Shown here piece by piece: positions 17,922 through 26,227 of a stretch of DNA of 64,000 bases; within the stretch, counting starts at the first letter, position 1, and every line of letters starts with the position of its first letter. Source of the stretch: Formosa haliotis (GTDB lineage Bacteria > Bacteroidota > Bacteroidia > Flavobacteriales > Flavobacteriaceae). The stretch spans positions 2,105,501-2,169,500 of the forward strand of contig NZ_BDEL01000001.1 in the NCBI RefSeq assembly GCF_001685485.1, given 5' to 3'. The position numbers and the translations under genes were made by a program. Below the pieces are notes generated by a model. That model was not told the origin of the DNA, searched no databases, and worked only from the letters and a program-made list of their open reading frames with translations.

Positions 17922-18149
17922 TTACGATACAAGCTTTAAATTATCGATTCTATAAATTACAGAATCGTCTGAATCTCCTGGTACTTCAACAAAAGTGACC
18001 TTAAAGGTCTGATCGACGAAACTTTTATCGTTCTTTAAATCGAACTGTTTTAAAGCTCGAGGGTGAATTTCATCGAAAATCATGTCTTCACCATTTTGAA
18101 ATATAAAGGTATAATACCCGTTTTTATAGGATTTAAATACAGCTTCCAT
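17922..18149 (-). CDS. Small conserved-looking hypothetical protein (75 aa)
   Basis: The 75-residue protein has no motif I recognise. It is predicted to be mostly beta strand, with aromatic and acidic residues spread evenly (FKSYKNGYYTFIFQNGED) and no signal or membrane segment, so it should be a small soluble cytosolic protein. It lies six bases after the acidic protein gene and is the last gene before a strong terminator, so it belongs to the polyamine operon. Such position suggests a housekeeping role, but no function can be assigned. Confidence 0.7.
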   Translation of the reverse strand: MEAVFKSYKNGYYTFIFQNGEDMIFDEIHPRALKQFDLKNDKSFVDQTFKVTFVEVPGDSDDSVIYRIDNLKLVS

Positions 18150-18154
18150 AATAT

Positions 18155-18508
18155 TTAGTCTTTGTCGTCGTCCTCGTCGTCTTCGTCTTCAATATCGTTT
18201 ACCTGATCGTCGTCGTCATCATCATCTCCATCTTCAGCTTTTACTTCATCAAAATCAACGTTATCATCTGGGCTTACATCATCGTCGTCGTCTTCAATAA
18301 AATTCACCATAGCTTGTGCCAGGCGCACCCCTACTTTTACTAGGTAAACAGTGTCTTCTGTTCTAACTTCTACAGCTTCAACAACTTCATTTTTGGCATT
18401 TCTGAAGGAAATAATATCTGCATCATCATAACCATCAGGAAATTTTTCTACAAGAAGATTTAAAATATCTTCGTTCAATTTTTGGTAGTCAACAATTACT
18501 CGTTTCAT
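18155..18508 (-). CDS. Acidic-tailed hypothetical protein (117 aa)
   Basis: The first 75 residues form a globular domain with the pattern LLVEKFPDGYDDADIISFRNA and VRTEDTVYLVKV; the last 45 are almost only Asp and Glu, encoded by GAT/GAC repeats. I do not recognise a characterised family; relatives are, as far as I recall, common in Flavobacteriia as hypotheticals. A tail like this often binds metal ions, polyamines or basic proteins, and the gene sits in the polyamine operon right after the deoxyhypusine-synthase-like gene, so a polyamine link is possible but unproven. The tail's trinucleotide repeats make length changes between strains likely. Confidence 0.75.
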   Translation of the reverse strand: MKRVIVDYQKLNEDILNLLVEKFPDGYDDADIISFRNAKNEVVEAVEVRTEDTVYLVKVGVRLAQAMVNFIEDDDDDVSPDDNVDFDEVKAEDGDDDDDDDQVNDIEDEDDEDDDKD

Positions 18509-18524
18509 TTTTTAATAAATGGGA

Positions 18525-19505
18525 TTACATATCTAATAAATAAGCAAAAACTAATGGTGCAACTATGGTTGCATCACTCTCTATAATAAATTTCGGGGTA
18601 TCTATATCTAGTTTTCCCCAAGTGATTTTTTCGTTTGGTACAGCTCCAGAATACGAACCATAACTGGTTGTAGAATCTGAAATCTGACAGAAATAACTCC
18701 AAAATGGTGTATCTGTACGTTCCATATCTTGATATAACATAGGTACCACACATATTGGAAAATCTCCTGCAATTCCGCCTCCAATCTGGAAGAATCCAAT
18801 ACCATTTTCAGAATTTTCGGTATACCAATCTGCTAAAAATGTCATATATTCTATACCCGATTTCATGGTACTTGCTTTTAACTCGCCTTTAAGCACGTAA
18901 CTTGCAAAAATGTTACCCATGGTACTATCTTCCCAACCTGGGCAGATAATAGGTAGATTTTTTTCGGCAGCAGCATACATCCAAGAATCTTTTAAATCGA
19001 TCTCGTAGTACTCTTCTAACACTCCAGACAACAACATTTTGTACATATATTCATGCGGTAAATAACGCTCACCTTTAGCTTCTGCATCTTTCCAGATTTT
19101 GAAAATATGTTCTTGTAAACGTCTAAATGCTTCCTCTTCTGGAATACAAGTATCTGTTACACGATTTAAGCCCTTTTCTAACAAATCCCACTCTTCTTGA
19201 GGCGTTAAATCGCGGTAATTAGGAACACGTTTATAATGTGAATGTGCCACCAAATTCATGATGTCTTCTTCAAGATTTGCTCCAGTACAAGATATAATTT
19301 GCACTTTATCTTGACGAATCATTTCTGCAAAAATCTTTCCTAACTCTGCTGTACTCATTGCTCCCGCAAGAGACACTAACATTTTAGCACCTTTATTTAA
19401 TTGGTCTTCGTAACCTTTAGCGGCATCAACCAAAGCTGCTGCGTTAAAGTGAAGATAATATTTTTCTATAAAATTTGAAATAGCTCCTTTAGTACTCATC
19501 ATCAT
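18525..19505 (-). CDS. Deoxyhypusine-synthase-like protein without the catalytic Lys
   Basis: The 326-residue protein has the deoxyhypusine synthase fold: LVSLAGAMSTAELGKIF and IISCTGANLEEDI near the N terminus, the NAD-binding glycine segment FFQIGGGIAGDFPI near residues 238-251, and WGKLDIDTPKFIIESDATIV at the C terminus. In eukaryotic DHS the segment after GGG contains KHHIANAN with the lysine that holds the aminobutyl intermediate; here it reads IAGDFPI, so that lysine is absent. Bacteria lack eIF5A, so the substrate must differ. Next to agmatinase and arginine decarboxylase it likely works on agmatine, putrescine or spermidine, perhaps making homospermidine or another polyamine. The gene overlaps speB by 17 bases; three consecutive ATG codons leave the exact start open. 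Confidence 0.85.
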   Translation of the reverse strand: MMMSTKGAISNFIEKYYLHFNAAALVDAAKGYEDQLNKGAKMLVSLAGAMSTAELGKIFAEMIRQDKVQIISCTGANLEEDIMNLVAHSHYKRVPNYRDLTPQEEWDLLEKGLNRVTDTCIPEEEAFRRLQEHIFKIWKDAEAKGERYLPHEYMYKMLLSGVLEEYYEIDLKDSWMYAAAEKNLPIICPGWEDSTMGNIFASYVLKGELKASTMKSGIEYMTFLADWYTENSENGIGFFQIGGGIAGDFPICVVPMLYQDMERTDTPFWSYFCQISDSTTSYGSYSGAVPNEKITWGKLDIDTPKFIIESDATIVAPLVFAYLLDM

Positions 19506-20424
19506 TAAATTTAGTAACGTTATTTTTTTGAGCTTTACTTTCGTAAGTGTTATCGTAATCGTCTTCTACGTTTTCACCCATAAATTTATAACTCAACATT
19601 TTATAATACAATTTTGCAGCAAGAAAATCTGAAGATTTTTCAATTTTATTCGGACAAAGCTCTACGATGTCGAATCCTACTACGTTTTTTTCTGTAAAAA
19701 CTTTCTTTAAAAAGTCTAAGGTTTCATACCAAAATAAGCCTCCTGGCTCTGGTGTACCCGTACTTGGCAATATAGACGGATCGAATGCATCTAAATCGAA
19801 AGTTATAAATACATTATCTGTCATTTGATCGATAGCACTATCTATCCAAAACTCGTTAGTTGCTAACTCATGTGCAAAGTACGTTTTTTCGGGATCTAAA
19901 ACCGTGGTTTCTTTAACATCCATAGAACGGATACCAACTTGAATTAAATTGGTGGTCTGGCTAGCCTCGTAAACCGCGCAAGCATGGTTGCAGGCAGAAC
20001 CTTGATAGCTTTTACGTAAATCGGCATGCGCATCGATATGTAACACGGTTAAATTATCGAAACACTCGTTAAAGGCCCGGATAGAACCAATAGAAATAGA
20101 ATGCTCTCCTCCAAAAAGTGTTACAAACTTATTCTTTTTTATAAAGTGTTTTGTGGTTTTGTGCACCGCCTCTACCATGGCTTCTGGCGAACTATTTTCG
20201 GTAACAGCATCGGCTAAAAAAACACCTTGTTGGTAAACTTCGGTTGCTGTTTCTATATCGTAAGTTTCCATGTTTTCTGAAGCATTTAAAAAGGCTTCTG
20301 GCCCTTTATCTGCTCCTTTTTGCCATGTGCTTGTTCCGTCGTATGGCACTGGAATTAATACAATTTTAGAAGTTTCTAATTTTGCATATTCTTGAGGAAT
20401 TCCAGCATAAGTTTTACTGCTCAT
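19489..20424 (-). CDS. speB: Agmatinase (ureohydrolase family)
   Basis: The 311-residue protein is an arginase-fold Mn enzyme. The metal-binding motifs are GGEHSIS, HIDAHADLR and FDLDAFDPS, all complete, with SIGSIRAFNE and TPEPGGLFWYE in the usual places. It cleaves agmatine to putrescine and urea. Substrate choice within the family (agmatine, arginine, guanidinobutyrate) is set here by the arginine decarboxylase gene just upstream, which overlaps it by 11 bases. The downstream overlap with the DHS-like gene marks one transcriptional unit. Confidence 0.9.
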   Translation of the reverse strand: MSSKTYAGIPQEYAKLETSKIVLIPVPYDGTSTWQKGADKGPEAFLNASENMETYDIETATEVYQQGVFLADAVTENSSPEAMVEAVHKTTKHFIKKNKFVTLFGGEHSISIGSIRAFNECFDNLTVLHIDAHADLRKSYQGSACNHACAVYEASQTTNLIQVGIRSMDVKETTVLDPEKTYFAHELATNEFWIDSAIDQMTDNVFITFDLDAFDPSILPSTGTPEPGGLFWYETLDFLKKVFTEKNVVGFDIVELCPNKIEKSSDFLAAKLYYKMLSYKFMGENVEDDYDNTYESKAQKNNVTKFNDDEY

Positions 20425-21814
20425 TGTAACCTAATATTTTAAGTAAGTCTTCACTTTTTTGTTGTTCGCTAAATACTTCTTTAACAAGGTTTCCGTCCTC
20501 GTCTCTGTTAATTAATATATGTTTTGGCGACGGAATTAAACAGTGTTGTAAACCGCCAAAGCCACCTATAGTTTCTTGGTATGCACCTGTATTAAAGAAC
20601 CCTATATACAAAGGCTTATCTTTATTATACTTTGGCAAATAAATGGCATTCATATGCTGTTCGCTATTGTAATAATCGTCGCTATCGCAAGTTAAACCAC
20701 CTAATAATACACGCTCGTAACTTTCGTGCCAGCGGTTAATAGGCAACATAACAAAACGTTTATTTATAGCCCAAGTATCTGGTAGGGTTGTAATGAAAGA
20801 TGAATTAATCATATTCCATTTTTCACGGTCATTTTGTTGCTTTTGATATAAGACTTCGTAAATAGCCCCTCCACTTTCACCTACGGTAAAGCTACCAAAT
20901 TCTGTAAATATATTTGGAACATCTACCTCTTCTTCATCGCAAACCGCTTTAATCTGGTTTAAAATTTCATCAACCATATATTCGTAATCGAATTCGAAAG
21001 CTAACGAGTTTTTAATAGGAAAACCTCCACCAATATTTAAACTGTCTAATGTTGGACAAATCTTTTTTAATGCCGTATAAACTTTTAAACATTTTACTAA
21101 TTCGTTCCAGTAGTAAGCATTATCGCGAATCCCTGTATTGATAAAAAAGTGAAGCATTTTAAGCTCTACTTTCGGGTTATCTTTTATCTGACGATTATAA
21201 AAAGGCACTATGTTTTTATATCCAATTCCTAAACGAGACGTATAAAACTCGAATTTTGGTTCTTCTTCTGAAGCAATACGAATTCCTACATTAAAATTAC
21301 CTTTAATTTCTTGCGATAATAAGTCGATTTCCTCATAGTTATCGATAATAGGAATTGCATTTTTATGGCCGTTATTTATTAATCGTGCAATATTAGTAAC
21401 ATATTGCGCACGTTTAAACCCATTACTTATAACATAGGTATCGTCGGTAATTTTTCCTTCCTTTTTTAAACGCTCTACAATATCTATATCGAAAGCAGAA
21501 GACGTTTCAATATGAATATCGTTTTTTAAAGCTTCGTTTAACACGTGTTTAAAATGCGAGCTTTTTGTGCAATAACAGTAATTGTACTTGCCTTTATAAT
21601 TATTTTTTTCAATAGCTCTTGCAAACCAGCCTTTAGCTCTGTTTATATTATTTGAAATTTGAGGCAAATAGGTGAATTTTAAAGGTGCACCGTATTCTTC
21701 TACCAATTTCATTAAGTCGATATCGTGAAATTCTAAAGTTTTATTTCGTAATTTAAATTCTTCCTGTGGGAAGTAAAAGGATTGATTTATAAGATCAATA
21801 TATTTAGTATTCAT
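20414..21814 (-). CDS. speA: Arginine decarboxylase, alanine-racemase fold
   Basis: The 466-residue protein is a fold-III PLP enzyme. The N-terminal barrel has NYCYCTKSSHFKHV with the PLP-binding lysine, then LNIGGGFPIKN, the phosphate-binding glycine loop, and a C-terminal beta domain with GGLTCDSDDYY that supplies the second-site cysteine and aspartate used by the neighbouring subunit. It is shorter than the 630-residue SpeA of enterobacteria, as I recall is usual in Bacteroidota. It starts the polyamine operon (speA-speB-DHS-like-two small genes), 54 bases after the predicted start site of a good flavobacterial promoter. Diaminopimelate or ornithine decarboxylase are alternatives, but agmatinase next door favours arginine. 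Confidence 0.88.
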   Translation of the reverse strand: MNTKYIDLINQSFYFPQEEFKLRNKTLEFHDIDLMKLVEEYGAPLKFTYLPQISNNINRAKGWFARAIEKNNYKGKYNYCYCTKSSHFKHVLNEALKNDIHIETSSAFDIDIVERLKKEGKITDDTYVISNGFKRAQYVTNIARLINNGHKNAIPIIDNYEEIDLLSQEIKGNFNVGIRIASEEEPKFEFYTSRLGIGYKNIVPFYNRQIKDNPKVELKMLHFFINTGIRDNAYYWNELVKCLKVYTALKKICPTLDSLNIGGGFPIKNSLAFEFDYEYMVDEILNQIKAVCDEEEVDVPNIFTEFGSFTVGESGGAIYEVLYQKQQNDREKWNMINSSFITTLPDTWAINKRFVMLPINRWHESYERVLLGGLTCDSDDYYNSEQHMNAIYLPKYNKDKPLYIGFFNTGAYQETIGGFGGLQHCLIPSPKHILINRDEDGNLVKEVFSEQQKSEDLLKILGYNEQ

Positions 21815-21874
21815 GTGTGTGTTTTGAAAAATAGTTGTTAAAAAAATTTAATTTACGCAGACTAGCATACGTAA

Positions 21875-21904
21875 CAAAATTAAAAATGTTAACTATTTAT
21901 CAAA
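21875..21904 (-). promoter_or_regulatory. Promoter of the polyamine operon
   Basis: On the minus strand TTTG is followed after 18 bases by TAATTTTG, a full match to the Bacteroidota -33/-7 pair (TTG, TAnnTTTG). Transcription would start near 21868, giving a leader of about 54 bases before speA. Confidence 0.6.
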
Positions 21905-22101
21905 TCTGAATTTGACTTTGGGTTGTAGGCATAAAACCAAACACATGTTGGCTTTTTACAATGGAGTATGCGGAAGTTAGCTCTAAAATTCGGTTGCTCA
22001 TCTTATAAGCCGCTTTTGAATATGACTTCCTAATCCTCAAAAGCCCGAACATACAAACACTTTTCATTATGTTCAGCTAAATGCTTGTACAAATGTGCTA
22101 T

Positions 22102-22138
22102 AAAAAATCGAAAAAAAAAGCTTTTTTTCGATTTTTTT
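22102..22138 (-). terminator. AT-rich hairpin terminator
   Basis: AAAAAATCG followed by an A run pairs with a T run followed by CGATTTTTTT across an AGCT centre. It lies 22 bases past the stop of the pseudouridine synthase gene and ends in T on both strands. Confidence 0.7.
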
Positions 22139-22159
22139 GAAAAACTTTTACATGCTGAT

Positions 22160-23017
22160 TTACAACATTTTGAGACTAATAACTTCTTGTTCTGTTAAGT
22201 GTTTCCAGTGTCCACGAGGAATATCCTTTTTAGTAAGCTGCCCAATACTAACGCAATCAATCTTTTCGATGTCGTATTTTAAATAATCAAAAATAGAACG
22301 GATAATAGTACTACCTGTATTTTTAATTTTTAAGCCAATCTCTTTTTTAGAGGCTTTATCGATATAACTAATTTCTTCTACCGCGACTAGCTTTCCTTCA
22401 ATTTTAAAACCGTCTTGAATTTTCTTAAAATCTTCGTGTTTCAAGTTTTTATTCAATTCTATATGAAACAATCTTGGAACACCATTTTTAGAATTCGTGA
22501 ATTTTTTAGCAATATCTTCATCGTTCGTAAATAAGATTAACCCTAAGGAGTTTCTTCCTAAACGTCCAATTGGCTTAATTCTTGAAGTGGTTGCATTGGC
22601 CACTAAATCCATTACAGTACGGCCTTTACCTTCACTAGTAGTGGTAGCAAATCCTTTAGGTTTGTTTAGTAAAACGTAAGCTTTTTTCTCTGGATTTACT
22701 CTACCTCCATCAAAACGAACCTCGTCGTTTAACTTCACCTTATACCCCATTTCGGTTACAATTTTACCATTTACAGAAACCAACCCTGTAGAAATGTGCA
22801 TATCGGCATCGCGACGCGAGCAAATGCCCGAATTCGCAATGTACTTATTTAAACGGATTTCGTCCGGATTCGATTTTTTATTGGGTGTTTTAGGCTCGCT
22901 TGTTGCCACCTTCTTTTTAATAGGTGCATTTCCTCTTGCATAACTTGTACTTCGTGTATTATTTGTTCCACGTCCTGAAGCCTTTCCTTTTTTACTGCCA
23001 CCTTGTTGTCTGCTCAT
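22160..23017 (-). CDS. RsuA/RluB-family pseudouridine synthase, catalytic Asp replaced
   Basis: The ATG at 23017 (MSRQQGGSKKG, 285 residues) is preferred over a TTG at 23038. Residues 1-55 are a basic, disordered tail; an S4 RNA-binding domain follows (RLNKYIANSGICSRRDADMHI), then the pseudouridine synthase domain (VLLNKPKGFATTTSEGKGRTV). The family's catalytic motif is GRLDxxTxGLLLxTND; here it reads GRLGRNSLGLILFTND, with Gly at residue 154 (codon 22556-22558) in place of the essential Asp. The protein should bind RNA but is not expected to isomerise uridine. It may be a structural paralogue of RluB or RsuA. A TATCTTTG box lies just upstream. Confidence 0.88.
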   Translation of the reverse strand: MSRQQGGSKKGKASGRGTNNTRSTSYARGNAPIKKKVATSEPKTPNKKSNPDEIRLNKYIANSGICSRRDADMHISTGLVSVNGKIVTEMGYKVKLNDEVRFDGGRVNPEKKAYVLLNKPKGFATTTSEGKGRTVMDLVANATTSRIKPIGRLGRNSLGLILFTNDEDIAKKFTNSKNGVPRLFHIELNKNLKHEDFKKIQDGFKIEGKLVAVEEISYIDKASKKEIGLKIKNTGSTIIRSIFDYLKYDIEKIDCVSIGQLTKKDIPRGHWKHLTEQEVISLKML

Positions 23018-23035
23018 CTTGAGATATATTTTGTA

Positions 23036-23043
23036 CAAAGATA
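23036..23043 (-). promoter_or_regulatory. Candidate -7 box for the pseudouridine synthase gene
   Basis: The minus strand reads TATCTTTG, a full TAnnTTTG match, 19 bases before the ATG at 23017. It would give a very short leader and supports that start over the upstream TTG. No -33 TTG is evident. Confidence 0.4.
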
Positions 23044-23082
23044 AACTATAATTTACGATTTTTTATTGTAATGTAAATCCTT

Positions 23083-23988
23083 TTAAAAAAGTCGGTTTAA
23101 CACCACATTTACATCAATTAAAAGCACACTTAAAACACCAGAAAGAATTATGAATTTTAAAATATTATGCAGTATTAAGTAATGTTTTTTAGAATTAGAA
23201 TTCCAAAGTAAAACCAAGAATATAGCCAGTAAAAACATGGTCGCATAAAAAAAGTAATACATATGCCCAATGTTGTATTTTGTTAGTAAAAAGTAAACAG
23301 GCACTAATGTTAACAAGGCCAAAACTGTAAGCATTATTTTTGAATATTTTTCGCCGTAAGCTATAGGAATTGTTTTATAGCCTTGTGCTAAATCGCCTGG
23401 AATCGTTTCCAAATCTTTGGTTAACTCCCGCATGGAAATGATTAGAAAAAGATAAGTGGCATGTACAAAAATTACATGTTCGAAATTTTTGTAATACATA
23501 AAAATGGCAAAGAATGGAGTTATGGTTAAAACGGCCGAAGTTAAATTCCCAACAAAAGGCAATTTTTTAAGTTTATGCGAATACAACCAAATAGAAAAAA
23601 TATATAAAGTAAAAAAGACCACTGCTTTAAACGACACATAGCTGGCCATAACAACGGCTAAAAAATTAAGGACAAAATACAAGGACAATTTCGTATTCTG
23701 ACTTACCAAGCGATCTAACATCGATTTATTTGGCCTGTTTATTAAATCTTTTTCTGAATCGTAAAAATTATTGATGATATAACCACCAGCAATAGTGGCC
23801 GAAGAAGCCAGGACTAGCATAAATAAATTAAGATCGAAAACAACCGCTCTCACTGGTTTATCATGTGCTAAAATATAAACAGCTGTAACGTATTGCGCCA
23901 CAACAACCATAAGCACATTATAGCCACGAACTACAGAAAACATACTGAAAAATTTCAATAAAATATGTTTATGCTTCCTAGAGAACAT
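23083..23988 (-). CDS. UbiA-family prenyltransferase, geranylgeranylglycerol-phosphate geranylgeranyltransferase-like
   Basis: The 301-residue protein has about eight membrane helices and the two aspartate-rich motifs of UbiA enzymes: NNFYDSEKDLINRP near residue 70-85 and ELTKDLETIPGDLAQGYKTIP near residue 190-210, which bind prenyl diphosphate through Mg2+. The sequence pattern is that of the group annotated as digeranylgeranylglyceryl phosphate synthase in Bacteroidota, an archaeal-type activity whose role in these bacteria is uncertain. Genes of the mevalonate pathway lie directly upstream in the same direction, which fits a supply of isoprenoid substrate. Other UbiA acceptors, such as a quinone precursor, remain possible. 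Confidence 0.82.
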   Translation of the reverse strand: MFSRKHKHILLKFFSMFSVVRGYNVLMVVVAQYVTAVYILAHDKPVRAVVFDLNLFMLVLASSATIAGGYIINNFYDSEKDLINRPNKSMLDRLVSQNTKLSLYFVLNFLAVVMASYVSFKAVVFFTLYIFSIWLYSHKLKKLPFVGNLTSAVLTITPFFAIFMYYKNFEHVIFVHATYLFLIISMRELTKDLETIPGDLAQGYKTIPIAYGEKYSKIMLTVLALLTLVPVYFLLTKYNIGHMYYFFYATMFLLAIFLVLLWNSNSKKHYLILHNILKFIILSGVLSVLLIDVNVVLNRLF

Positions 23989-24035
23989 AGCGACTATATT
24001 TTAAAAAGATGGGATTTAATCTATGGTTTACAAAA

Positions 24036-24964
24036 CTAGAAATTGTAAACAACTTCTAATTTATGTCCCTTAAGGGCTTGCTTAGCTTTTTCAAAATCTT
24101 CTGCAAAACCAAGGATATAACCACCTCCGCCAGAACCACAAAGTTTTAAATAATAATCGTTAGAGTCTAAACCTTTCTTCCATAAGTCGTGAAACTGATG
24201 CGGAATCATAGGTTTAAAATGATTTAAAACCACCTTAGATAATTGCTTTGTGTTTTTGAAAAGCGACTTAATATCTCCTTTTAAGAAATCGTCTACACAG
24301 GCATCTGTATGTTTTACAAACTGATGTTTTATCATGTTTCTAAACCCTTCCTGCTTCATATTTTCCATAAAGATGTGAACCATTGGTGCTGTTTCGCCAA
24401 CAATACCACTATCAATTAAAAACACAGCCCCCTTTCCGTCACTTTTTTGCGAAGGAATACCAGTAGCTTCAATATTGTCTTTAGAATTGATTAAAATTGG
24501 AATACTTAAATAACTGTTTAAAGGGTCTAAACCAGAAGACTTTCCGTGAAAAAGGATTCCATTTCAGAAAAAATGGCTTTCAATTTTAAAAGTTTTTCAC
24601 GGGTTAAATTTTCAAGAACAGTTATCTTATCTTGGGCATACTTATCGTAAATAGCCGCCACTAGCGCACCACTACTACCCACGCCATACCCTTGTGGTAT
24701 AGAGGAATCAAAATACATCCCGGCATCTACATCGTTATGTAATGTATTTAAATCGAACACAACTAAATCAGGGCTAATAGTCCCCAAATATGTTGCAAAT
24801 CGCTTTAAACTTTGATTAGAATTTACAGTAGTTTCGGTTGGTATTTTGGTCATTTTTAATGCCCCATTATAAAAGTTATAAGGAATAGATAATCCCTTGC
24901 TATCTTTTATGATACCATACTCACCGAAAAGTAAAATTTTAGAATAAAATAAAGGTCCTTTCAT
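24036..24964 (-). pseudogene. Mevalonate kinase, interrupted by a one-base frameshift
   Basis: Two frames together encode a 309-residue GHMP kinase. The first (from 24964) has KILLFGEYGIIKDSKG and the ATP loop PQGYGVGSSGALVAA, then runs into a stop at 24527. The rest, in the next frame, has SGLDPLNSY, FLIDSGIVGETAP and the C-terminal KLCGSGGGGYILGF motif. The break lies at a run of five T (minus strand; 24549-24553). Adding one T restores ESFFHGKSSGLDPLN, the family's expected active-site segment with Asp. So a single base was lost, either in the strain or in the assembly. The enzyme phosphorylates mevalonate and is normally essential here; a TAACTTTG box lies at 24988-24995. Confidence 0.88.
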
Positions 24965-24987
24965 ATACGAAATGAAAATTTATGATG

Positions 24988-24995
24988 CAAAGTTA
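24988..24995 (-). promoter_or_regulatory. Candidate -7 box for mevalonate kinase
   Basis: The minus strand reads TAACTTTG, matching TAnnTTTG, about 24 bases before the kinase ATG. No -33 TTG is seen at the usual spacing. Confidence 0.35.
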
Positions 24996-25131
24996 ACAAT
25001 TATCTTCTTTTTAATGCCGTAAAAATACAATAAATCGTTTTAAACCATTAACCGTACCACATTGATTATTAATGCAATTAGAAATTTATCTAAAAAAATT
25101 ATAGAACTAAATCATTTTTAATTACAAATTG

Positions 25132-26223
25132 TCAATTGTTAATTATCAGCTGTTTCGCTCCAAAACCTATTTCATCGCAAATAAACTGACCGTTTTGGCA
25201 ATGCCCCTTTAGGTCCGTTTTGATAAAATCGAGTATCGCATCTTTTTCCTCTTTCGGATACAAAATATGCACATTTGCTCCAGCATCTAAAGTAAAACCA
25301 ATATGTAAACCCGTACGTTTTCTAAATGCCCAAATTTTATTAATAACTTCTAAAGTATTAGGTTTCATAAGTATAAAATACGGCATACTGGTCATCATCA
25401 TGGCATGCAAGGTTAAGGCTTCACTTTCTACCAGCGAAATAAACGCATCTAAATCACCAGATTTTAAAATCGTTTTTAATGTAGAAAGGTTTTCATGAGC
25501 TTGCATAAAACGTTGTTTCGCAAACGGATGTCCATGCATTAAATTATGTCCAACCGTGCTACTTACCTGCTTTTCTCCTTTATCGACCAACAAAATAGTA
25601 TCCTGATAATGTTTAAAATTATCATGAACCTCATAAGGATATTTCACGCCAAACAAATCTGAACTTCCCTGAACAGTTTCATTTTCGCCCCAAACAATCA
25701 AATCGCCTTCAATACTTCTGCAGGCGCTTCCAGAACCTAAACGTGCTAAAAACGATGCTTTTTTATTGAAAAATTCTGATGTCATTTCTGGTTGAAGCTC
25801 CTTTTCTATACTCATTAAACATAAGGCTAAGGCACTCATTCCTGAAGCCGACGACGCTATTCCTGAACTATGTGGAAAAGTATTAGTTGTTTCAATTTTA
25901 AATTGAAACAATTTCAAAAATGGCACATAAACTTCAATGCGTTTAAAAAAGGTTTCAATTTTCGGTTCAAAATCAGGTTTATGCTCCCCATCTAAAAACA
26001 CTTTAAAATCAAAATCTTCTGCATTTTCTTTCTTTGCATAAGTTAAAACCGTAGTTGTTTTACAATTATTTAAAGTGAAACTAATCGATGGGTTTTCAGG
26101 AATCTGATCCTGCTTTTTTCCCCAATATTTTATAAGCGCTATATTACTTGGGGACTCCCAAGCCACGCTTCCATTAAATATGTCGTTTGAATAAGTCTGA
26201 GGAATAAATTGTTGTTCGGTCAT
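25132..26223 (-). CDS. mvaD: Diphosphomevalonate decarboxylase
   Basis: The 363-residue protein is a GHMP-fold decarboxylase with NIALIKYWGKKQ at residues 24-35, the phosphate loop SSGIASSASGMSALA, SGSACRSIEGDLIVW and the catalytic Asp segment FTLDAGANVHILYP near the C terminus. It converts diphosphomevalonate to isopentenyl diphosphate with ATP. The gene is separated from the damaged mevalonate kinase gene by 167 bases and follows the DUF1697 gene by four, with a further TATCTTTG box (26243-26250, minus strand) inside the end of that gene. Length is somewhat above that of yeast-type relatives only in loops. Confidence 0.93.
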   Translation of the reverse strand: MTEQQFIPQTYSNDIFNGSVAWESPSNIALIKYWGKKQDQIPENPSISFTLNNCKTTTVLTYAKKENAEDFDFKVFLDGEHKPDFEPKIETFFKRIEVYVPFLKLFQFKIETTNTFPHSSGIASSASGMSALALCLMSIEKELQPEMTSEFFNKKASFLARLGSGSACRSIEGDLIVWGENETVQGSSDLFGVKYPYEVHDNFKHYQDTILLVDKGEKQVSSTVGHNLMHGHPFAKQRFMQAHENLSTLKTILKSGDLDAFISLVESEALTLHAMMMTSMPYFILMKPNTLEVINKIWAFRKRTGLHIGFTLDAGANVHILYPKEEKDAILDFIKTDLKGHCQNGQFICDEIGFGAKQLIINN

Positions 26224-26227
26224 GAAT

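Larger units (their letters stand above)
21815..22159. other. Intergenic region between speA and the pseudouridine synthase
   Basis: This 345-base stretch holds the speA promoter at its left end and a terminator for the pseudouridine synthase gene at its right end. The middle (about 21920-22080) has no open frame of note; TTGTAGGCATAAAACC and ACACATGTTGGC look like pieces of a degenerate intergenic repeat, but I cannot confirm that without a genome search. Confidence 0.6.

Noticed and set aside
18160..18300. Short tandem repeat or CRISPR-like array of GTC/TCG units
   Set aside because: It is the coding repeat of an Asp/Glu tail; the units are trinucleotides without spacers.
18525..19505. True deoxyhypusine synthase acting on an eIF5A-like protein
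   Set aside because: Bacteria have no eIF5A, and the catalytic lysine segment is replaced; the operon context is small polyamines.
20414..21814. Diaminopimelate decarboxylase (LysA)
   Set aside because: The fold is the same, but the coupling to agmatinase and the chain length fit the short arginine decarboxylase.
24036..24425. Separate 129-codon gene for a small kinase-like protein
   Set aside because: It needs a GTG start in the middle of a conserved strand and is simply the C-terminal half of the frameshifted mevalonate kinase.
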